This document shows, one piece after another, positions 25,778 through 35,743 of a stretch of 50,947 nucleotides of DNA (its first letter is position 1; each line of letters opens with the position of its first letter). Below the pieces are notes generated by a model that was not told the DNA's origin, did no database searches, and saw only the letters and a program-made list of their open reading frames with translations. Both the position numbers and the translations under genes were made by a program. Origin of the DNA: Schlesneria paludicola DSM 18645 (lineage in GTDB: Bacteria > Planctomycetota > Planctomycetia > Planctomycetales > Planctomycetaceae). The stretch is from contig CAMCMU010000035.1 of assembly GCA_945876035.1 (NCBI GenBank), positions 1 to 50,947 of the forward strand. The letters run 5' to 3'.

Positions 25778-28378
25778 ATGATGCGTGATTTCCAGTCTCT
25801 CATCCGGGTCTACTTTGCGGCCCCACTCGCCAAGCCGCTCCGATCAAAGGACTTGGCGCAGGCGTTAGGAATCGGTAAGCGGGACTTGAAGCGATTTCAA
25901 AATGTCGTCCAAGAGCTCCTCATCGACGGCTGGCTGATGTTAGGGAAAAACAAGTTCATCCGAGCGGCGCCCGCGGCAGACACGATCGCCGGAACCATGA
26001 AACGGACAGGCAAGGGGACCGGGTATTTTCGGCCACACGATCCGACGACACTCACTCCTGACGAGTCACTGTACATCTCTCCCGAGGATTTGAAGGACGC
26101 CTTCTCGGGAGATGAGGTGCTCGTGCAGTTGCTCATGCGTCGAGAGCGAGGGCAGCGTTGCGGGCGAGTGCTGGAGGTTATCTCACGCGGTTCCAAGGCG
26201 TTTGTGGGGACTTACATCGAACAACGCAATCGCGGTTTCGTGCGGATCGATGGAAACCAGTTTGAAGGTCCGGTCTCAGTCGGTGACCCCGGCGCAAAAG
26301 GGGCTCTCCCAGACGACCGCGTTGTTGTCGAAATGCTTCGTTTTCCCAGTCGCAACGAGGCCGGCGAGGCCGTCATCACGAAGGTCCTTGGACCGCGAGG
26401 CATGCCGGGAGTTGACCTGCAAACGATCATTGCCGAGTTCAATCTGCCCGATGAATTTCCCGAAGCGGTACTCGAAGAAGCGCGTTTGCAGGCACAGCAA
26501 TTTGATGAAACCCAACTCCAAGGCCGGCTCGATCTGACCAACGAACTGATCATCACGATTGATCCGCTCGATGCACGAGATTTCGATGATGCCATCTCCC
26601 TGACACGAGAGTCCGACGGCAACTGGAGGCTAGGGGTTCACATCGCCGACGTGGCGTACTTCGTACAACCCGGCACGCAACTCGACCGCGAGGCCCGGAA
26701 CCGGGGAACCAGCGTCTATTTGCCCGAGAAAGTGCTTCCGATGCTCCCGGAAGTGATCTCGAACGCGTTGGCCAGTCTTCAACAAGGAAAGGTTCGCTTG
26801 ACAAAGTCGGCCTTCGTAACCTTCAACCCGGAGGGAACACCGCTGCACTCCGAATTTGTTAATTCCGCGATCCAGGTGACTCAACGCTTCGCCTATGAGC
26901 AGGTGATGCCACTTCTGGCGAACTCCGAACAGCAAGCCCCCCACGACGATGCCTCGGCTTCGTCGTCTTGCCACTCCTTACTCGATGTTCCGTGTCTCGA
27001 AATCGCGCACGCTTCAAGCCTTAAAGTTGCACCACGCGTCCTCGAACTGCTCCAGCAAATGCACACTCTGGCGATGATCTTGCGGAAGCGACGATTCCAT
27101 CACGGGGCACTCGATCTGAATCTGCCCGAGATCAAGATCGACATGACTCACGATGGTCACGTGGCCGGCGCGCATCGAGTCGGCCACGATGAAAGTCATC
27201 AAATCATTGAGGAGTTTATGCTGGCGGCCAACATCGCTGTGGCGACGAAATTGGCCGACAACGGCCACCCTTTTTTGCGTCGCTCTCATGCCGCTCCCGA
27301 TCACCGGAAACTCGTCGTCTTGGGCGAGTTCGCGGAATCACTGGGCTACAACGTCCGACGTGAGCCGGGACGAGCCGATCTCCAAAAGTTGCTCAAGGAA
27401 GTGCAGGGAACTCCGCACGAGTATGCCATCAGTTACGCGATCCTCCGCAGCATGAAGCAGGCGACATACAGCCCCGTCGATGACATCGGCCACTATGCGC
27501 TCGCTGAAGACAATTACAGTCACTTCACCAGCCCGATCCGTCGCTATCCCGATTTAACCGTGCATCGCTTGCTGGAACGCATTATTTTCAAACACCATAC
27601 CCGATCTCTCACCGTCGCGGAGACAGACGCGGAAATCCTTGAAACGGTCGCCGAAGTGAGTGATCCACCCGAAGAGTCGCGTTCCTCGGAGTGTCATGCC
27701 CTATGGACACCGGAAATGCAGACAAACGATTCTGGAAGCGGGACCACTGTGGTTCACGAGACCGAGACCAACCGTGCGTTGCGGAAAAAAAAGAAGAAAT
27801 CGCCCCTCGCCGATTCCTCTCCGAAAGCAGCGGGACGGCGGGACCATGCGATTTTTGCGGGGCCTCGTTCGCCGGGAAGGACACAACGCGAGACACAGGG
27901 CAACTTCAGTCAGCAGAGCCTTCCCCCAGAACTCGTTCAGTTGGGACTGTGGTGTTCGATGACGGAACGACGTGCCCAAGACGCCGAACGAGAACTCATC
28001 AAACTGAAGTTGTTGACATATCTCGGCGAACGCATCGGCGAGGAACTGGAGGCGACGATTACGGGCGTTGAAAAATTCGGACTGTTCTGCACCGGAATCG
28101 CGATTCCGGCCGAGGGCCTGATTCACATCAGCACGATGGGCGACGATCACTACGACTACGATGACCGTTCACACACTCTGATAGGTCGACGCAACAACCA
28201 GACATTTCGTCTGGGCGATCGACTGCGAGTCACCGTCGCCAAAGTTAATCTCGCCGAACGAAAACTGGAGATGCGACTAGTGGCCGGGGAACGCCGGGGG
28301 GTCTCCGAATCGCTGCGGGGTCGAAAGGCTCCGCGACGTGAATCACGGAATCCACCCAAACGTCGCCAGCGTCGTTAA
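25778..28378 (+). CDS. rnr: Ribonuclease R (RNB-family 3'-5' exoribonuclease) with inserts
   Basis: An 866-residue RNase II/RNase R enzyme, degrading structured RNA 3' to 5'. An N-terminal winged-helix region (LAQALGIGKRDLKRFQNVV) and cold-shock/OB segments (PDDRVVVEML) precede the RNB core. The catalytic cluster is IDPLDARDFDDAISL (about 264-278), then VHIADVAYFV, YLPEKVLPMLPEVISN, SHQIIEEFMLAANIAVA, and HFTSPIRRYPDLTVHRLLER. After this comes an insert of roughly 100 residues (about 606-720) rich in Ser, Arg and Lys (RALRKKKKKS). The domain then resumes with LWCSMTERRAQDAERELI. An S1 domain (GVEKFGLFC, EGLIHISTMGDDHY) and a very basic tail follow. A second, smaller insert is near 382-410. 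Two adjacent ATGs make the start uncertain by one codon. Confidence 0.92.
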   Translation: MMRDFQSLIRVYFAAPLAKPLRSKDLAQALGIGKRDLKRFQNVVQELLIDGWLMLGKNKFIRAAPAADTIAGTMKRTGKGTGYFRPHDPTTLTPDESLYISPEDLKDAFSGDEVLVQLLMRRERGQRCGRVLEVISRGSKAFVGTYIEQRNRGFVRIDGNQFEGPVSVGDPGAKGALPDDRVVVEMLRFPSRNEAGEAVITKVLGPRGMPGVDLQTIIAEFNLPDEFPEAVLEEARLQAQQFDETQLQGRLDLTNELIITIDPLDARDFDDAISLTRESDGNWRLGVHIADVAYFVQPGTQLDREARNRGTSVYLPEKVLPMLPEVISNALASLQQGKVRLTKSAFVTFNPEGTPLHSEFVNSAIQVTQRFAYEQVMPLLANSEQQAPHDDASASSSCHSLLDVPCLEIAHASSLKVAPRVLELLQQMHTLAMILRKRRFHHGALDLNLPEIKIDMTHDGHVAGAHRVGHDESHQIIEEFMLAANIAVATKLADNGHPFLRRSHAAPDHRKLVVLGEFAESLGYNVRREPGRADLQKLLKEVQGTPHEYAISYAILRSMKQATYSPVDDIGHYALAEDNYSHFTSPIRRYPDLTVHRLLERIIFKHHTRSLTVAETDAEILETVAEVSDPPEESRSSECHALWTPEMQTNDSGSGTTVVHETETNRALRKKKKKSPLADSSPKAAGRRDHAIFAGPRSPGRTQRETQGNFSQQSLPPELVQLGLWCSMTERRAQDAERELIKLKLLTYLGERIGEELEATITGVEKFGLFCTGIAIPAEGLIHISTMGDDHYDYDDRSHTLIGRRNNQTFRLGDRLRVTVAKVNLAERKLEMRLVAGERRGVSESLRGRKAPRRESRNPPKRRQRR

Positions 28379-28536
28379 TATTGCAACGGCACGGATATTC
28401 AACACACGACACCGAGGCGGATTGCAGGATGGTCATCCGCCTCATGAGTTCAGCGCCGTCGTTCCCAGTGGTGCGCTATCAACGGTCCTGACCTTGGCAC
28501 CCCTCGTGCTTCCACACAGATCGCCCGTCTCTAGAA

Positions 28537-28564
28537 TTGAAGTTGTCCGAGTGATCTCTATAAT
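28537..28564 (+). promoter_or_regulatory. Sigma-70-like promoter of the sdhCAB set
   Basis: TTGAAG (28537-28542) and a perfect TATAAT (28559-28564) are 16 bp apart, about 93 bp upstream of the sdhC start. It is the best housekeeping-type match I noticed in the window, and the position fits. Confidence 0.5.
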
Positions 28565-28656
28565 GCCCACGACTGTCATTTTACCGTTTTTTCGGGCAGA
28601 GACCGTCCGCCATCTGCGGACGACAGATCGCGGCGGACGCCGTAGGGAGTGATCAC

Positions 28657-29391
28657 GTGTCGGAATCGGCAATTGCGGCACCAAGGGCGAGGCTGATTGA
28701 TCGTCTGGGAATGCGTTGGTTCTTGCGGTTTTTATCCTCATCAATCGGCCGCAAAATGGTCATGGGGCTGACCGGATTGTTACTCTGTGGGTTTGTGGCT
28801 GCACATCTCGCGGGCAACTTAAAACTGTTCGTTGGAGCCAAAGCCTTTAATGAATACGCCCATTTTCTGCACAGCTTAGAGATCCTTCCTGTTGCGGAAG
28901 CGGGATTGCTGCTCCTGTTTGTGGCACACGTTTATCTTGCGTTCGTCACTGCGGCCGGGAATACGGCGGCTCGACTCGATGACTATTCGATGAAGCAATC
29001 AAAACAACCTCGAGGTCTGCTGGTCGCCAATCCAAGTACCTGGATGTTTGCGTCGGGGGCTGTGGTTCTCGGATTTATTGTTTTGCATCTGATTGACCTA
29101 AAATTTGCACTGCGACCGGACATCCGATATCTGGACGAACACGATTTTGCCGCACCATTCGCCAACACCATGGCAGTGCTGAGTAATCCCGTGAGTCGCG
29201 TGTGCTATGTGCTTGGAGCAATCGTGCTTGGTTTTCATTTGTCGCATGGTTTTCCGAGCGCGTTCCAGTCGTTGGGGCTGAATCATCCTAAGTATACGCC
29301 GTTCATCAAGATTGCAGGTCGTCTTTTTGGTTTGGCAATCGCTGTGGGATTTGCAAGCCTCGCCTTATTGATCCCCAACCTGCAGAAGTAA
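28657..29391 (+). CDS. sdhC: Succinate dehydrogenase cytochrome b558 subunit
   Basis: A 244-residue, five-helix membrane anchor of the b558 type that carries heme and quinone sites for complex II. The start is GTG at 28657, supported by GGGAG with a 7-base spacer. Helices lie near residues 33-51, 77-98, 128-150, 180-200 and 215-238. Candidate heme-ligand histidines fall in AHLAGNLKLF, HFLHSLEI, AHVYLAFV, LHLIDLKFAL and GFHLSHGFPSAFQSLG, the pattern seen in single-subunit b558 anchors (Bacteroidetes, Epsilonproteobacteria, planctomycetes). With a single anchor, no sdhD is expected and none is seen. sdhA begins 82 bp downstream. It heads the sdhC-sdhA-sdhB set. Confidence 0.93.
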   Translation: MSESAIAAPRARLIDRLGMRWFLRFLSSSIGRKMVMGLTGLLLCGFVAAHLAGNLKLFVGAKAFNEYAHFLHSLEILPVAEAGLLLLFVAHVYLAFVTAAGNTAARLDDYSMKQSKQPRGLLVANPSTWMFASGAVVLGFIVLHLIDLKFALRPDIRYLDEHDFAAPFANTMAVLSNPVSRVCYVLGAIVLGFHLSHGFPSAFQSLGLNHPKYTPFIKIAGRLFGLAIAVGFASLALLIPNLQK

Positions 29392-29473
29392 ATCGATCAG
29401 AGCTAGGGAATGATTCGCAAAGCGATAGCCAAGCGGCAGTGATCTGCCGCTTCCAGAGAAGGACAAGGCCAGC

Positions 29474-31405
29474 ATGGTGACAGTTGCCGAGACCCCGCTC
29501 GATGGACGTTGCCCCTCGGGGGACATTGCGACGCGATGGGACCGCCACAAATTCGATCTGAAGCTTGTGGCCCCACACAACAAACGTAAGCACACGATCA
29601 TTGTCGTCGGCACCGGGTTGGCCGGAGGCTCGGCTGCCGCGTCGCTCGCTGAGTTGGGCTACAATGTGCTGTCGTTTTGCATTCAGGACTCACCTCGTCG
29701 CGCTCACAGTATCGCCGCCCAAGGGGGAATCAATGGCGCGAAGAACTATGCCAACGACGGCGACTCGGTACGTCGACTATTTTACGACACCGTAAAAGGG
29801 GGAGAGTGGCGGGCGCGGGAGTCCAATGTTTACAGACTCGCAACCCTCAGCACCTCGATCATTGACCAGTGCGTCGCCCAAGGGGTCCCCTTCGCCCGCG
29901 AATACGGCGGCTCGCTGGCGAACCGTTCATTCGGCGGGGCACAAGTTTCCAGAACCTTTTACTGCGCCGGCCAGACCGGGCAGCAACTCTTGATCGGCGC
30001 GTATCAGGCGTTGATGCGCCAGGTGCATTCCGGACATGTCACGCTGTTCACACGACGTGAGATGCTCGACGTGGTCGTTGTCGATGGCGTCACGCGAGGA
30101 ATCGTGACCCGAAACCTCGTGACAGGCAAGTTTGAGACATTTGCTGCGGACGCTGTGGTGCTTTGTACGGGCGGGTATGGCAACGCGTACTATCTGTCGA
30201 CGAATGCCAAGACCTGCAATGTCACGGCCGCGTGGAGATGCCACAAGCGGGGGGCCTTCTTTGCCAACCCGTGTTATACGCAGATTCATCCGACTTGCAT
30301 TCCCGTCAGCGGGACCCATCAATCCAAACTGACGCTGATGAGTGAAAGTCTTCGAAACGATGGCCGCGTGTGGGTTCCACGGAGCCAGGGAGACACTCGC
30401 TCGCCCGATCAGATTACCGAGTCCGAACGCGACTATTACCTGGAACGGCGATATCCGGCATACGGAAATCTCGCGCCTCGTGATGTCTCTTCCCGCGCCG
30501 CCAAGGAACGCTGCGACGCAGGCTTCGGGGTTGGTCCGTCGGGGATGTCTGTCTATCTTGATTTCGCAGCCGCGATCAAACGCGATGGTGAAAATGTGGT
30601 TCGAGCCAAGTACGGCAACCTGTTCCACATGTATGAAAAAATCACTGCCGAAAACCCCTACAAGGTCCCGATGCGGATCTATCCCGCTGTGCATTACACG
30701 ATGGGTGGACTGTGGGTGGACTACAACTTGCAAAGTAACCTGCCAGGCCTGTACGTTCTCGGCGAAGCGAACTTCTCGGACCATGGATCTAACCGCCTCG
30801 GCGCGAGCGCCTTAATGCAGGGGCTAGCCGACGGCTATTTCGTGATCCCCTATACCATCGGAGATCACATTGCGACTCGCAGCCTGAAGACTGTTTCCAC
30901 GGACGCTCCGGAGTTTGGGCAGGCATTGGCAGCGGCGAAATCTCGCGTCGAATCCATCTTACAGGTGAACGGAAAACGCAGCGTCGAGCAGTTCCATCGA
31001 GCCCTTGGACAAATTATGTGGGATCACGTGGGAATGGGTCGCAATGCACAAGGATTGCTCCACGCGATCGATTCGATCAAACAGTTGCGTGAGGAATTTT
31101 GGCAGGACGTGACGGTACTGGGAAGCGGTGACACATTCAACCAAAATCTGGAACATGCCGGGCGCGTCGCCGACTTCTTAGAATTCGCTGAGTTACTGGC
31201 CCGTGATGCGTTGCATCGCGGTGAATCGTGTGGTGGCCACTTCCGCGAAGAACATCAAACGAGCGACGGAGAATGTGCCCGCAACGACGATAAGTTTTGC
31301 TACGCTGCCGCATGGGAGTTCCAAGGTGTCGGCGGCGACTCAATCCTGCATCAAGAATCTCTGACGTTCAACGACTGCCCGCTGGGAACCAGAAGCTACA
31401 AATAA
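29474..31405 (+). CDS. sdhA: Succinate dehydrogenase flavoprotein subunit
   Basis: The FAD-binding catalytic subunit of complex II, converting succinate to fumarate (643 residues). The Rossmann motif is [19 protein letters not shown] (about 45-63). The flavin-linking His is His78 in [14 protein letters not shown]. Other motifs are FVREYGG-like [25 protein letters not shown]-like [24 protein letters not shown], the active-site Arg region [14 protein letters not shown] and the C-terminal [32 protein letters not shown]. The length and loops fit the non-classical (b558-type) SdhA. The ATG follows a purine-rich AGAAGGACAAGG. The C-terminal end after [11 protein letters not shown] is complete. It is probably co-transcribed with sdhC and sdhB. 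Confidence 0.95.
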   Translation: MVTVAETPLDGRCPSGDIATRWDRHKFDLKLVAPHNKRKHTIIVVGTGLAGGSAAASLAELGYNVLSFCIQDSPRRAHSIAAQGGINGAKNYANDGDSVRRLFYDTVKGGEWRARESNVYRLATLSTSIIDQCVAQGVPFAREYGGSLANRSFGGAQVSRTFYCAGQTGQQLLIGAYQALMRQVHSGHVTLFTRREMLDVVVVDGVTRGIVTRNLVTGKFETFAADAVVLCTGGYGNAYYLSTNAKTCNVTAAWRCHKRGAFFANPCYTQIHPTCIPVSGTHQSKLTLMSESLRNDGRVWVPRSQGDTRSPDQITESERDYYLERRYPAYGNLAPRDVSSRAAKERCDAGFGVGPSGMSVYLDFAAAIKRDGENVVRAKYGNLFHMYEKITAENPYKVPMRIYPAVHYTMGGLWVDYNLQSNLPGLYVLGEANFSDHGSNRLGASALMQGLADGYFVIPYTIGDHIATRSLKTVSTDAPEFGQALAAAKSRVESILQVNGKRSVEQFHRALGQIMWDHVGMGRNAQGLLHAIDSIKQLREEFWQDVTVLGSGDTFNQNLEHAGRVADFLEFAELLARDALHRGESCGGHFREEHQTSDGECARNDDKFCYAAAWEFQGVGGDSILHQESLTFNDCPLGTRSYK

Positions 31406-31572
31406 AATCCCCGCTCGGCGCAAGTCACCAGACCCCGCCGAACCCGACTCCAAATTCCTCCTCGGCCCTGTTGGTGATGTGGGGGGAAGGAGACGCCGAA
31501 CGCGGCGTTAGTAAAGTTGTGCCGGCTCATTCAGATGATCGCGTAACAAGACCGTGACCAACGAGACCAAAC

Positions 31573-32346
31573 ATGAACTCCTCCGCATCGAAGACCTTGA
31601 ACCTGACACTGAAAATTTGGCGACAGACCGGGCCAAACAACCCCGGAGCGTTTAAATTGTACGACCTCAACGAGATCTCGACCGACATGTCATTTCTGGA
31701 AATGCTGGACGTGCTGAACGAGCAGCTGATCACCAGAGGCGAGGAGCCGGTCGCATTCGATCACGACTGTCGTGAAGGGATCTGTGGAACGTGTGGTGTG
31801 ATGATCAATGGCCAGGCGCATGGTCCGGAGAATGCCACCACGACCTGTCAGCTTCACATGCGCCGGTTTAACGATGGTGACACGATCCTGATCGAGCCTT
31901 GGCGTGCGAAGGCTTTTCCGGTGGTGCGTGATCTTGTTGTCGACCGTTCGGCATTTGATCGGATCATCCAGTCTGGCGGTTACGTCTCGGTCAACACGGG
32001 TAACGCGCCCGAGGCCAATTCGATTTCGGTCCCTGGACACATTCAACAACAAGCGATGTCGGCGGCCGCCTGCATCGGTTGCGGCGCGTGTGTCGCCTCC
32101 TGTAAAAACGCCTCCGCCATGCTTTTTGTCTCCGCTAAGGTCTCGCATCTCGCCAGCCTGCCGCAGGGGCAAACGGAACGCAGCAAACGGGTTCTCAGCA
32201 TGGTCGCCACGATGGACAAAGAACAGTTCGGCAACTGTACGAATACCGGTGAATGTGAAGCGGCCTGCCCCGCGGAGATCAAGCTGACCAATATCGCCCA
32301 ACTCAACCGCGAGTACATCAAGGCCGTATTGTTCTCCCATGACTGA
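31573..32346 (+). CDS. sdhB: Succinate dehydrogenase iron-sulfur subunit
   Basis: The Fe-S subunit of complex II, carrying electrons from FAD to the b558 anchor (257 residues). The plant-type [2Fe-2S] site is [19 protein letters not shown] (about 56-74) with a later Cys in [11 protein letters not shown]. The second domain has [15 protein letters not shown] (about 165-179) for [4Fe-4S] and [15 protein letters not shown] for the [3Fe-4S] or second cubane site. All cysteines needed are present. It lies 167 bp after sdhA, longer than a typical operon gap, and the gap shows no terminator, so read-through is expected. Confidence 0.95.
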   Translation: MNSSASKTLNLTLKIWRQTGPNNPGAFKLYDLNEISTDMSFLEMLDVLNEQLITRGEEPVAFDHDCREGICGTCGVMINGQAHGPENATTTCQLHMRRFNDGDTILIEPWRAKAFPVVRDLVVDRSAFDRIIQSGGYVSVNTGNAPEANSISVPGHIQQQAMSAAACIGCGACVASCKNASAMLFVSAKVSHLASLPQGQTERSKRVLSMVATMDKEQFGNCTNTGECEAACPAEIKLTNIAQLNREYIKAVLFSHD

Positions 32347-32579
32347 CACTGCTATTTGACATCGTGGGACAAATGACGGCCAAAAATTAACCACGAGACC
32401 TGACGGAGCGACTTCGAATCTTGAGTAAACCATCGCCTGAGGCGACAGATTGTCAAATAAATTCGAGCATTTTATGGCAACCCGTGGAAAACTCGTCGTT
32501 CATGGCAGCACGGTCGAGTTGATCTTTCCCAGCTCTGATGTAGGACTCCGATCGTCATTCAGTCCTCAGGAATACCACG

Positions 32580-33719
32580 ATGAATCAAGTCCCTTCCGCG
32601 TTGCTCCGTACGCCGCTCTATGACTGGCACGCCGCGCACAACGGTCGCCTCGTGGAGTTTGGTGGCTGGGAGATGCCGGTTCAGTACAGCAGCATCGTGG
32701 AGGAGCATCAGGCCGTGCGGCAGTCGGCCGGATTGTTTGACATTTCACATATGGGACGACTGACATTCAGTGGCCTCGATGCCGAGTCTCTGTTATCGCA
32801 TCTCCTGACGTGTCGGGTCGACAATCTCGTCGATGGACAAATCCGATACGGGCTGATTTGCAACGACGGGGGTGGGATCCGGGATGACGTGCTCGTCAAT
32901 CGTCTGAACGCGATGAATTTTGGCCTCGTGGTCAATGCCAGCAACCGCCTAAAAATTGTCGAGCGTATTCAAACGTGTGTTTTGGAGATTGATCCTCCGA
33001 ACCGTGCCCGCGATCTGGAATTTGACGATCAGACGACGGAGACGGCAATGATTGCCATTCAGGGACCACAGGCGGTGTCGATTCTATCCCGATTGACGAC
33101 ATGCGATGGAGAACTGAAATCGCTCAAGTATTACACAGGCTGCCCTGGTCAGGTTGCCGGGTGCGAAGCGTTCATCAGCCGCACCGGCTACACGGGGGAG
33201 GACGGCTTCGAAATCATCGTGGCCCAAGACGCGCCGGGAACGATCTCACTGTGGCAACGACTGTTGGACGAAGGACGCGGGGAGGGATTGATTCCCTGCG
33301 GACTTGGTTGTCGTGACACGCTGCGGCTCGAAGCGGCGATGCCGCTTTATGGACACGAGCTTTCGGAGATCATCGATCCTTTGACGGCGGGTTTGTCGTT
33401 CGCCGTTAAACTCGACAAGCCAAGCTTCATCGGTCGCGAATCGCTGCTCACGAAGAAGGCTGTGGGGCCGCAACAGGTTCGTGTGGGTTTGCAACTCACT
33501 TCGAAGCGAATTGCCCGAGAACATACCGAGGTTTATGTCGGCAGCAGGCACGTTGGTGACGTTTCGTCGGGGACGTACTCACCGACATTGCAGAAGTCCA
33601 TTGCCATGGCGTATGTGGATCGGGCCTACTCTTCGGCAGGGACATCTGTGGATGTTGACATACGAGGCAAGCGGGAGTCCGCCATCGTCGTCGCTCTACC
33701 ATTTTACAAGCGTCCGTGA
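32580..33719 (+). CDS. gcvT: Aminomethyltransferase, glycine cleavage T protein
   Basis: The T protein of the glycine cleavage system (379 residues), moving the methylene group from lipoyl-bound aminomethyl to tetrahydrofolate. Seen are TPLYDWHAAHNGRLVEFGGW (about 11-30), LFDISHMGRL, LSHLLTCRVDNLVDGQIRYG, AMIAIQGPQA, ISRTGYTGEDGFEI and PCGLGCRDTLRLEAAMPLYG, all core GcvT motifs. The C-terminal barrel has FIGRESLL and VSSGTYSPTLQKSIAMAYV. AGGA lies about 9 bases before the ATG. gcvH and gcvP are not adjacent; the next gene is a small protein of unknown role 105 bp away. The length is usual for the family (360-380), and no key motif is missing. Confidence 0.93.
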   Translation: MNQVPSALLRTPLYDWHAAHNGRLVEFGGWEMPVQYSSIVEEHQAVRQSAGLFDISHMGRLTFSGLDAESLLSHLLTCRVDNLVDGQIRYGLICNDGGGIRDDVLVNRLNAMNFGLVVNASNRLKIVERIQTCVLEIDPPNRARDLEFDDQTTETAMIAIQGPQAVSILSRLTTCDGELKSLKYYTGCPGQVAGCEAFISRTGYTGEDGFEIIVAQDAPGTISLWQRLLDEGRGEGLIPCGLGCRDTLRLEAAMPLYGHELSEIIDPLTAGLSFAVKLDKPSFIGRESLLTKKAVGPQQVRVGLQLTSKRIAREHTEVYVGSRHVGDVSSGTYSPTLQKSIAMAYVDRAYSSAGTSVDVDIRGKRESAIVVALPFYKRP

Positions 33720-33824
33720 AGCCCGGAAGGCACCATCCCGCTTTACCTTTTTTAACGCAACACCGTCCATGATCCGATAACGGGAGGACGGTCATCACCC
33801 GTTACTTCCAGTGAAGGACCTGTC

Positions 33825-34136
33825 ATGGCTCAACGCGATCTGTCCAGATATCAGGAAAAAGTCATTAAGCGGTACTACGAGAACCGCCCCGCATTGGACG
33901 CCGAGCGTCTGAGTGACCTTGTTGCTGAACTGTATCTTGCGAGCGACAAGAAAAAGCCCAAGTTGTGGGAGTCTACGGCAGAAATCATGCTGCGTCTGGG
34001 CACCCCGCAATCGCGAGTCGATCACGTTTTGAAGTCCGCCGATCCGATCCTCCTCGCCGAAGTTGTCAAAGACGTTCAATCCGGAAAAATTCGTCCCAAG
34101 CCCGCCGAAAAGAGGCCTAGCGGATCGGCGGAATGA
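33825..34136 (+). CDS. Small soluble protein of unknown function
   Basis: A 103-residue protein, Lys/Glu rich and predicted helical, with no signal or membrane segment. It starts MAQRDLSRYQEKVIKRYYEN, continues LSDLVAELYLASDKKKPKLW and ESTAEIMLRLG, and ends in a basic, Pro-rich tail (KIRPKPAEKRPSG). AAGGA six bases before the ATG supports translation. I recall similar short proteins in planctomycetes but can name no family. It follows gcvT on the same strand, so it may be co-transcribed. Two tandem-repeat arrays lie between it and the convergent MFS gene. Confidence 0.65.
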   Translation: MAQRDLSRYQEKVIKRYYENRPALDAERLSDLVAELYLASDKKKPKLWESTAEIMLRLGTPQSRVDHVLKSADPILLAEVVKDVQSGKIRPKPAEKRPSGSAE

Positions 34137-34283
34137 TCCTGCGTCACATTCCGGCGGGGACCGTCACAACTCGGGACGCGGGATCTCTTTTTCAAGCGAT
34201 GATCGGCGATCGTGTTCTGTGCAGCGGGACATGGAAATCGCTTCGCGGCGGTTTCAAACAGTATTGCTCAAGCGCACTGCTGC

Positions 34284-34399
34284 CGCTCAGTCGCTCAGTC
34301 GCTCAGTCGCTCAACACCGATGACAGAATGTACCCTCTCAGCGCGGCGGAAGTCTGGCTCAGCGCGGCGGAAGTCTGGCTCAGCGCGGCGGAAGTCTGG
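34284..34399. repeat. Two tandem arrays: 8 bp x3 and 21 bp x3
   Basis: The first array is CGCTCAGT three times (34284-34307) plus a degenerate fourth unit. The second is a 21-bp unit beginning CTCAGCGCGG and ending AAGTCTGG, three exact copies (34337-34399). Both share a CTCAG core and lie in the convergent gap between the small gene and the MFS gene. The identical copies suggest recent expansion by slippage. Confidence 0.85.
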
Positions 34400-34436
34400 C
34401 CTGGACGTTTTCACCACGCGGCCAGATCAACTTCAG

Positions 34437-35654
34437 CTAGGCTCTGGACGATAGATCCGCCTCTTGGTCTGGGTAACGTCGAGCGATCCAGATGTAGATC
34501 AGCATCATCGTCAGGGCGATTCCGCTGGTTGTCAGGTACATCACCATGAAGCCGTATTGCACAATAATACGACCCAGAAGCGGGGCGAAGAGGAGTGATC
34601 CGACATCGGTGAAACCGAGAATAATGGCGGTTCCAGCACCACGACACTCCTTCGGAAAAGCTCCCGAACCGAGTGAGACCACCGCCGGAAAGAGCAGGGC
34701 GTGACCGAATCCGCACAGGATCGAGGCCGGAATAAATTGCCAGCTTGTGCTGACGAAGGCCAGCAAGGCGTGGCCGACCGCCTGACCGCACAGGCCACTC
34801 ACCAGCATCCAATGGCGACCGAGCGTGCGGCTCCAGTGTTGCACCAGAAGCCGAAACATGAACGCGGAAATTGCATAGCCCGTAAAGAAAACGCCAATCT
34901 CTCGAATGTGATGCGATGTCGCATACCGCGTGAGAAACGTTTGCGTTGCCGTGACTGCCATTCCCATGATCATGGCCACCAGTACCACGGTTCCTGGCCA
35001 AAAACGAAACAGCTGCTGGTAGGCTGGAGGAGTTCCGCCGCTGCGAGTGTGTCGTTGATCGCGTGTTAACAGAATCACGATCGCCAGGTAGGCCACGCCA
35101 ATCACCGCTGCGCCGCCAAAGAGAATCACGAATTGAGTCCGCTTGTCATTGACTGCCCCCAGGATCCAGTCACCGAGGTTTGATCCAAGAACCATTCCCA
35201 CGAATCCGGAACTGCCCAGATTCCCAATAATTTCCGTACGTCGTTCGGGGGGAACGTGGTTTTGGATATGGGTCATCGAGCACGCGAACATTCCCGTCAG
35301 ACCCACAAAGAACGCTGCACGGGCCGCGTACATGACCCACGACAGTTGAGTCAACACCAGAAACGTCACGCAGCCCGCGATGAACAGCAGGGTGCAGGCT
35401 GGCCACAGTCGCCGGGTCCCATAATCGTCGAGTACATGTGACACACTCAGACGCAGGACCACTGCCACCGCTGTCCCAAACGCCACAATGTCTCCCGCAG
35501 TGCTTTCCGATCCCCCCAGATGATGCACAAGTTCGGCAAATCGAAAGGTCAGCGAACTTGCCAAGATGAGTGCGGAATTTGCCAGATAGGCCAGCCAAAA
35601 CGTGCGGCCATACACACCCGACATTGGCTCATCAGCGGACATACCGTCGGTCAT
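34437..35654 (-). CDS. MFS transporter
   Basis: A 405-residue, 12-helix major facilitator of unknown substrate. The ATG at 35654 (MTDGMSADEP) is preferred to a GTG 39 bases upstream. Helices begin near residue 18 (RTFWLAYLANSALILASSLT). The loop 2-3 motif is altered (SHVLDDYGTRRLWPA in place of GxLxDRxGRR), and a middle loop has DQRHTRSGGTPPAYQ. Late helices show GSGAFPKECRGAGTAIILGF, a typical C-half loop (like EFFPxxxRGxG). Drug or siderophore efflux or nutrient uptake are all possible. It follows the ABC permease gene on the same strand with a 90-bp gap, and could be in one transcript with it. The convergent gap on its 3' side has tandem repeats. Confidence 0.85.
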   Translation of the reverse strand: MTDGMSADEPMSGVYGRTFWLAYLANSALILASSLTFRFAELVHHLGGSESTAGDIVAFGTAVAVVLRLSVSHVLDDYGTRRLWPACTLLFIAGCVTFLVLTQLSWVMYAARAAFFVGLTGMFACSMTHIQNHVPPERRTEIIGNLGSSGFVGMVLGSNLGDWILGAVNDKRTQFVILFGGAAVIGVAYLAIVILLTRDQRHTRSGGTPPAYQQLFRFWPGTVVLVAMIMGMAVTATQTFLTRYATSHHIREIGVFFTGYAISAFMFRLLVQHWSRTLGRHWMLVSGLCGQAVGHALLAFVSTSWQFIPASILCGFGHALLFPAVVSLGSGAFPKECRGAGTAIILGFTDVGSLLFAPLLGRIIVQYGFMVMYLTTSGIALTMMLIYIWIARRYPDQEADLSSRA

Positions 35655-35743
35655 CACGTCCCAGTTTCTGATCGAAAAGCAGCAGAATTCCACCCGAACA
35701 CGGCCGAATCACTCTTCCAACGAACAAGATCAACCACGGCTTG

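Noticed and set aside
29927-30784. A 285-codon minus ORF
   Set aside because: It is fully antisense to sdhA; a long shadow frame in a GC-biased gene.
34133-34549. A 138-codon + ORF overlapping the small gene's stop by ATGA and containing LSAAEVW repeats
   Set aside because: It consists mostly of the tandem arrays, has a non-protein-like composition and overlaps the MFS gene on the other strand by over 100 bp.
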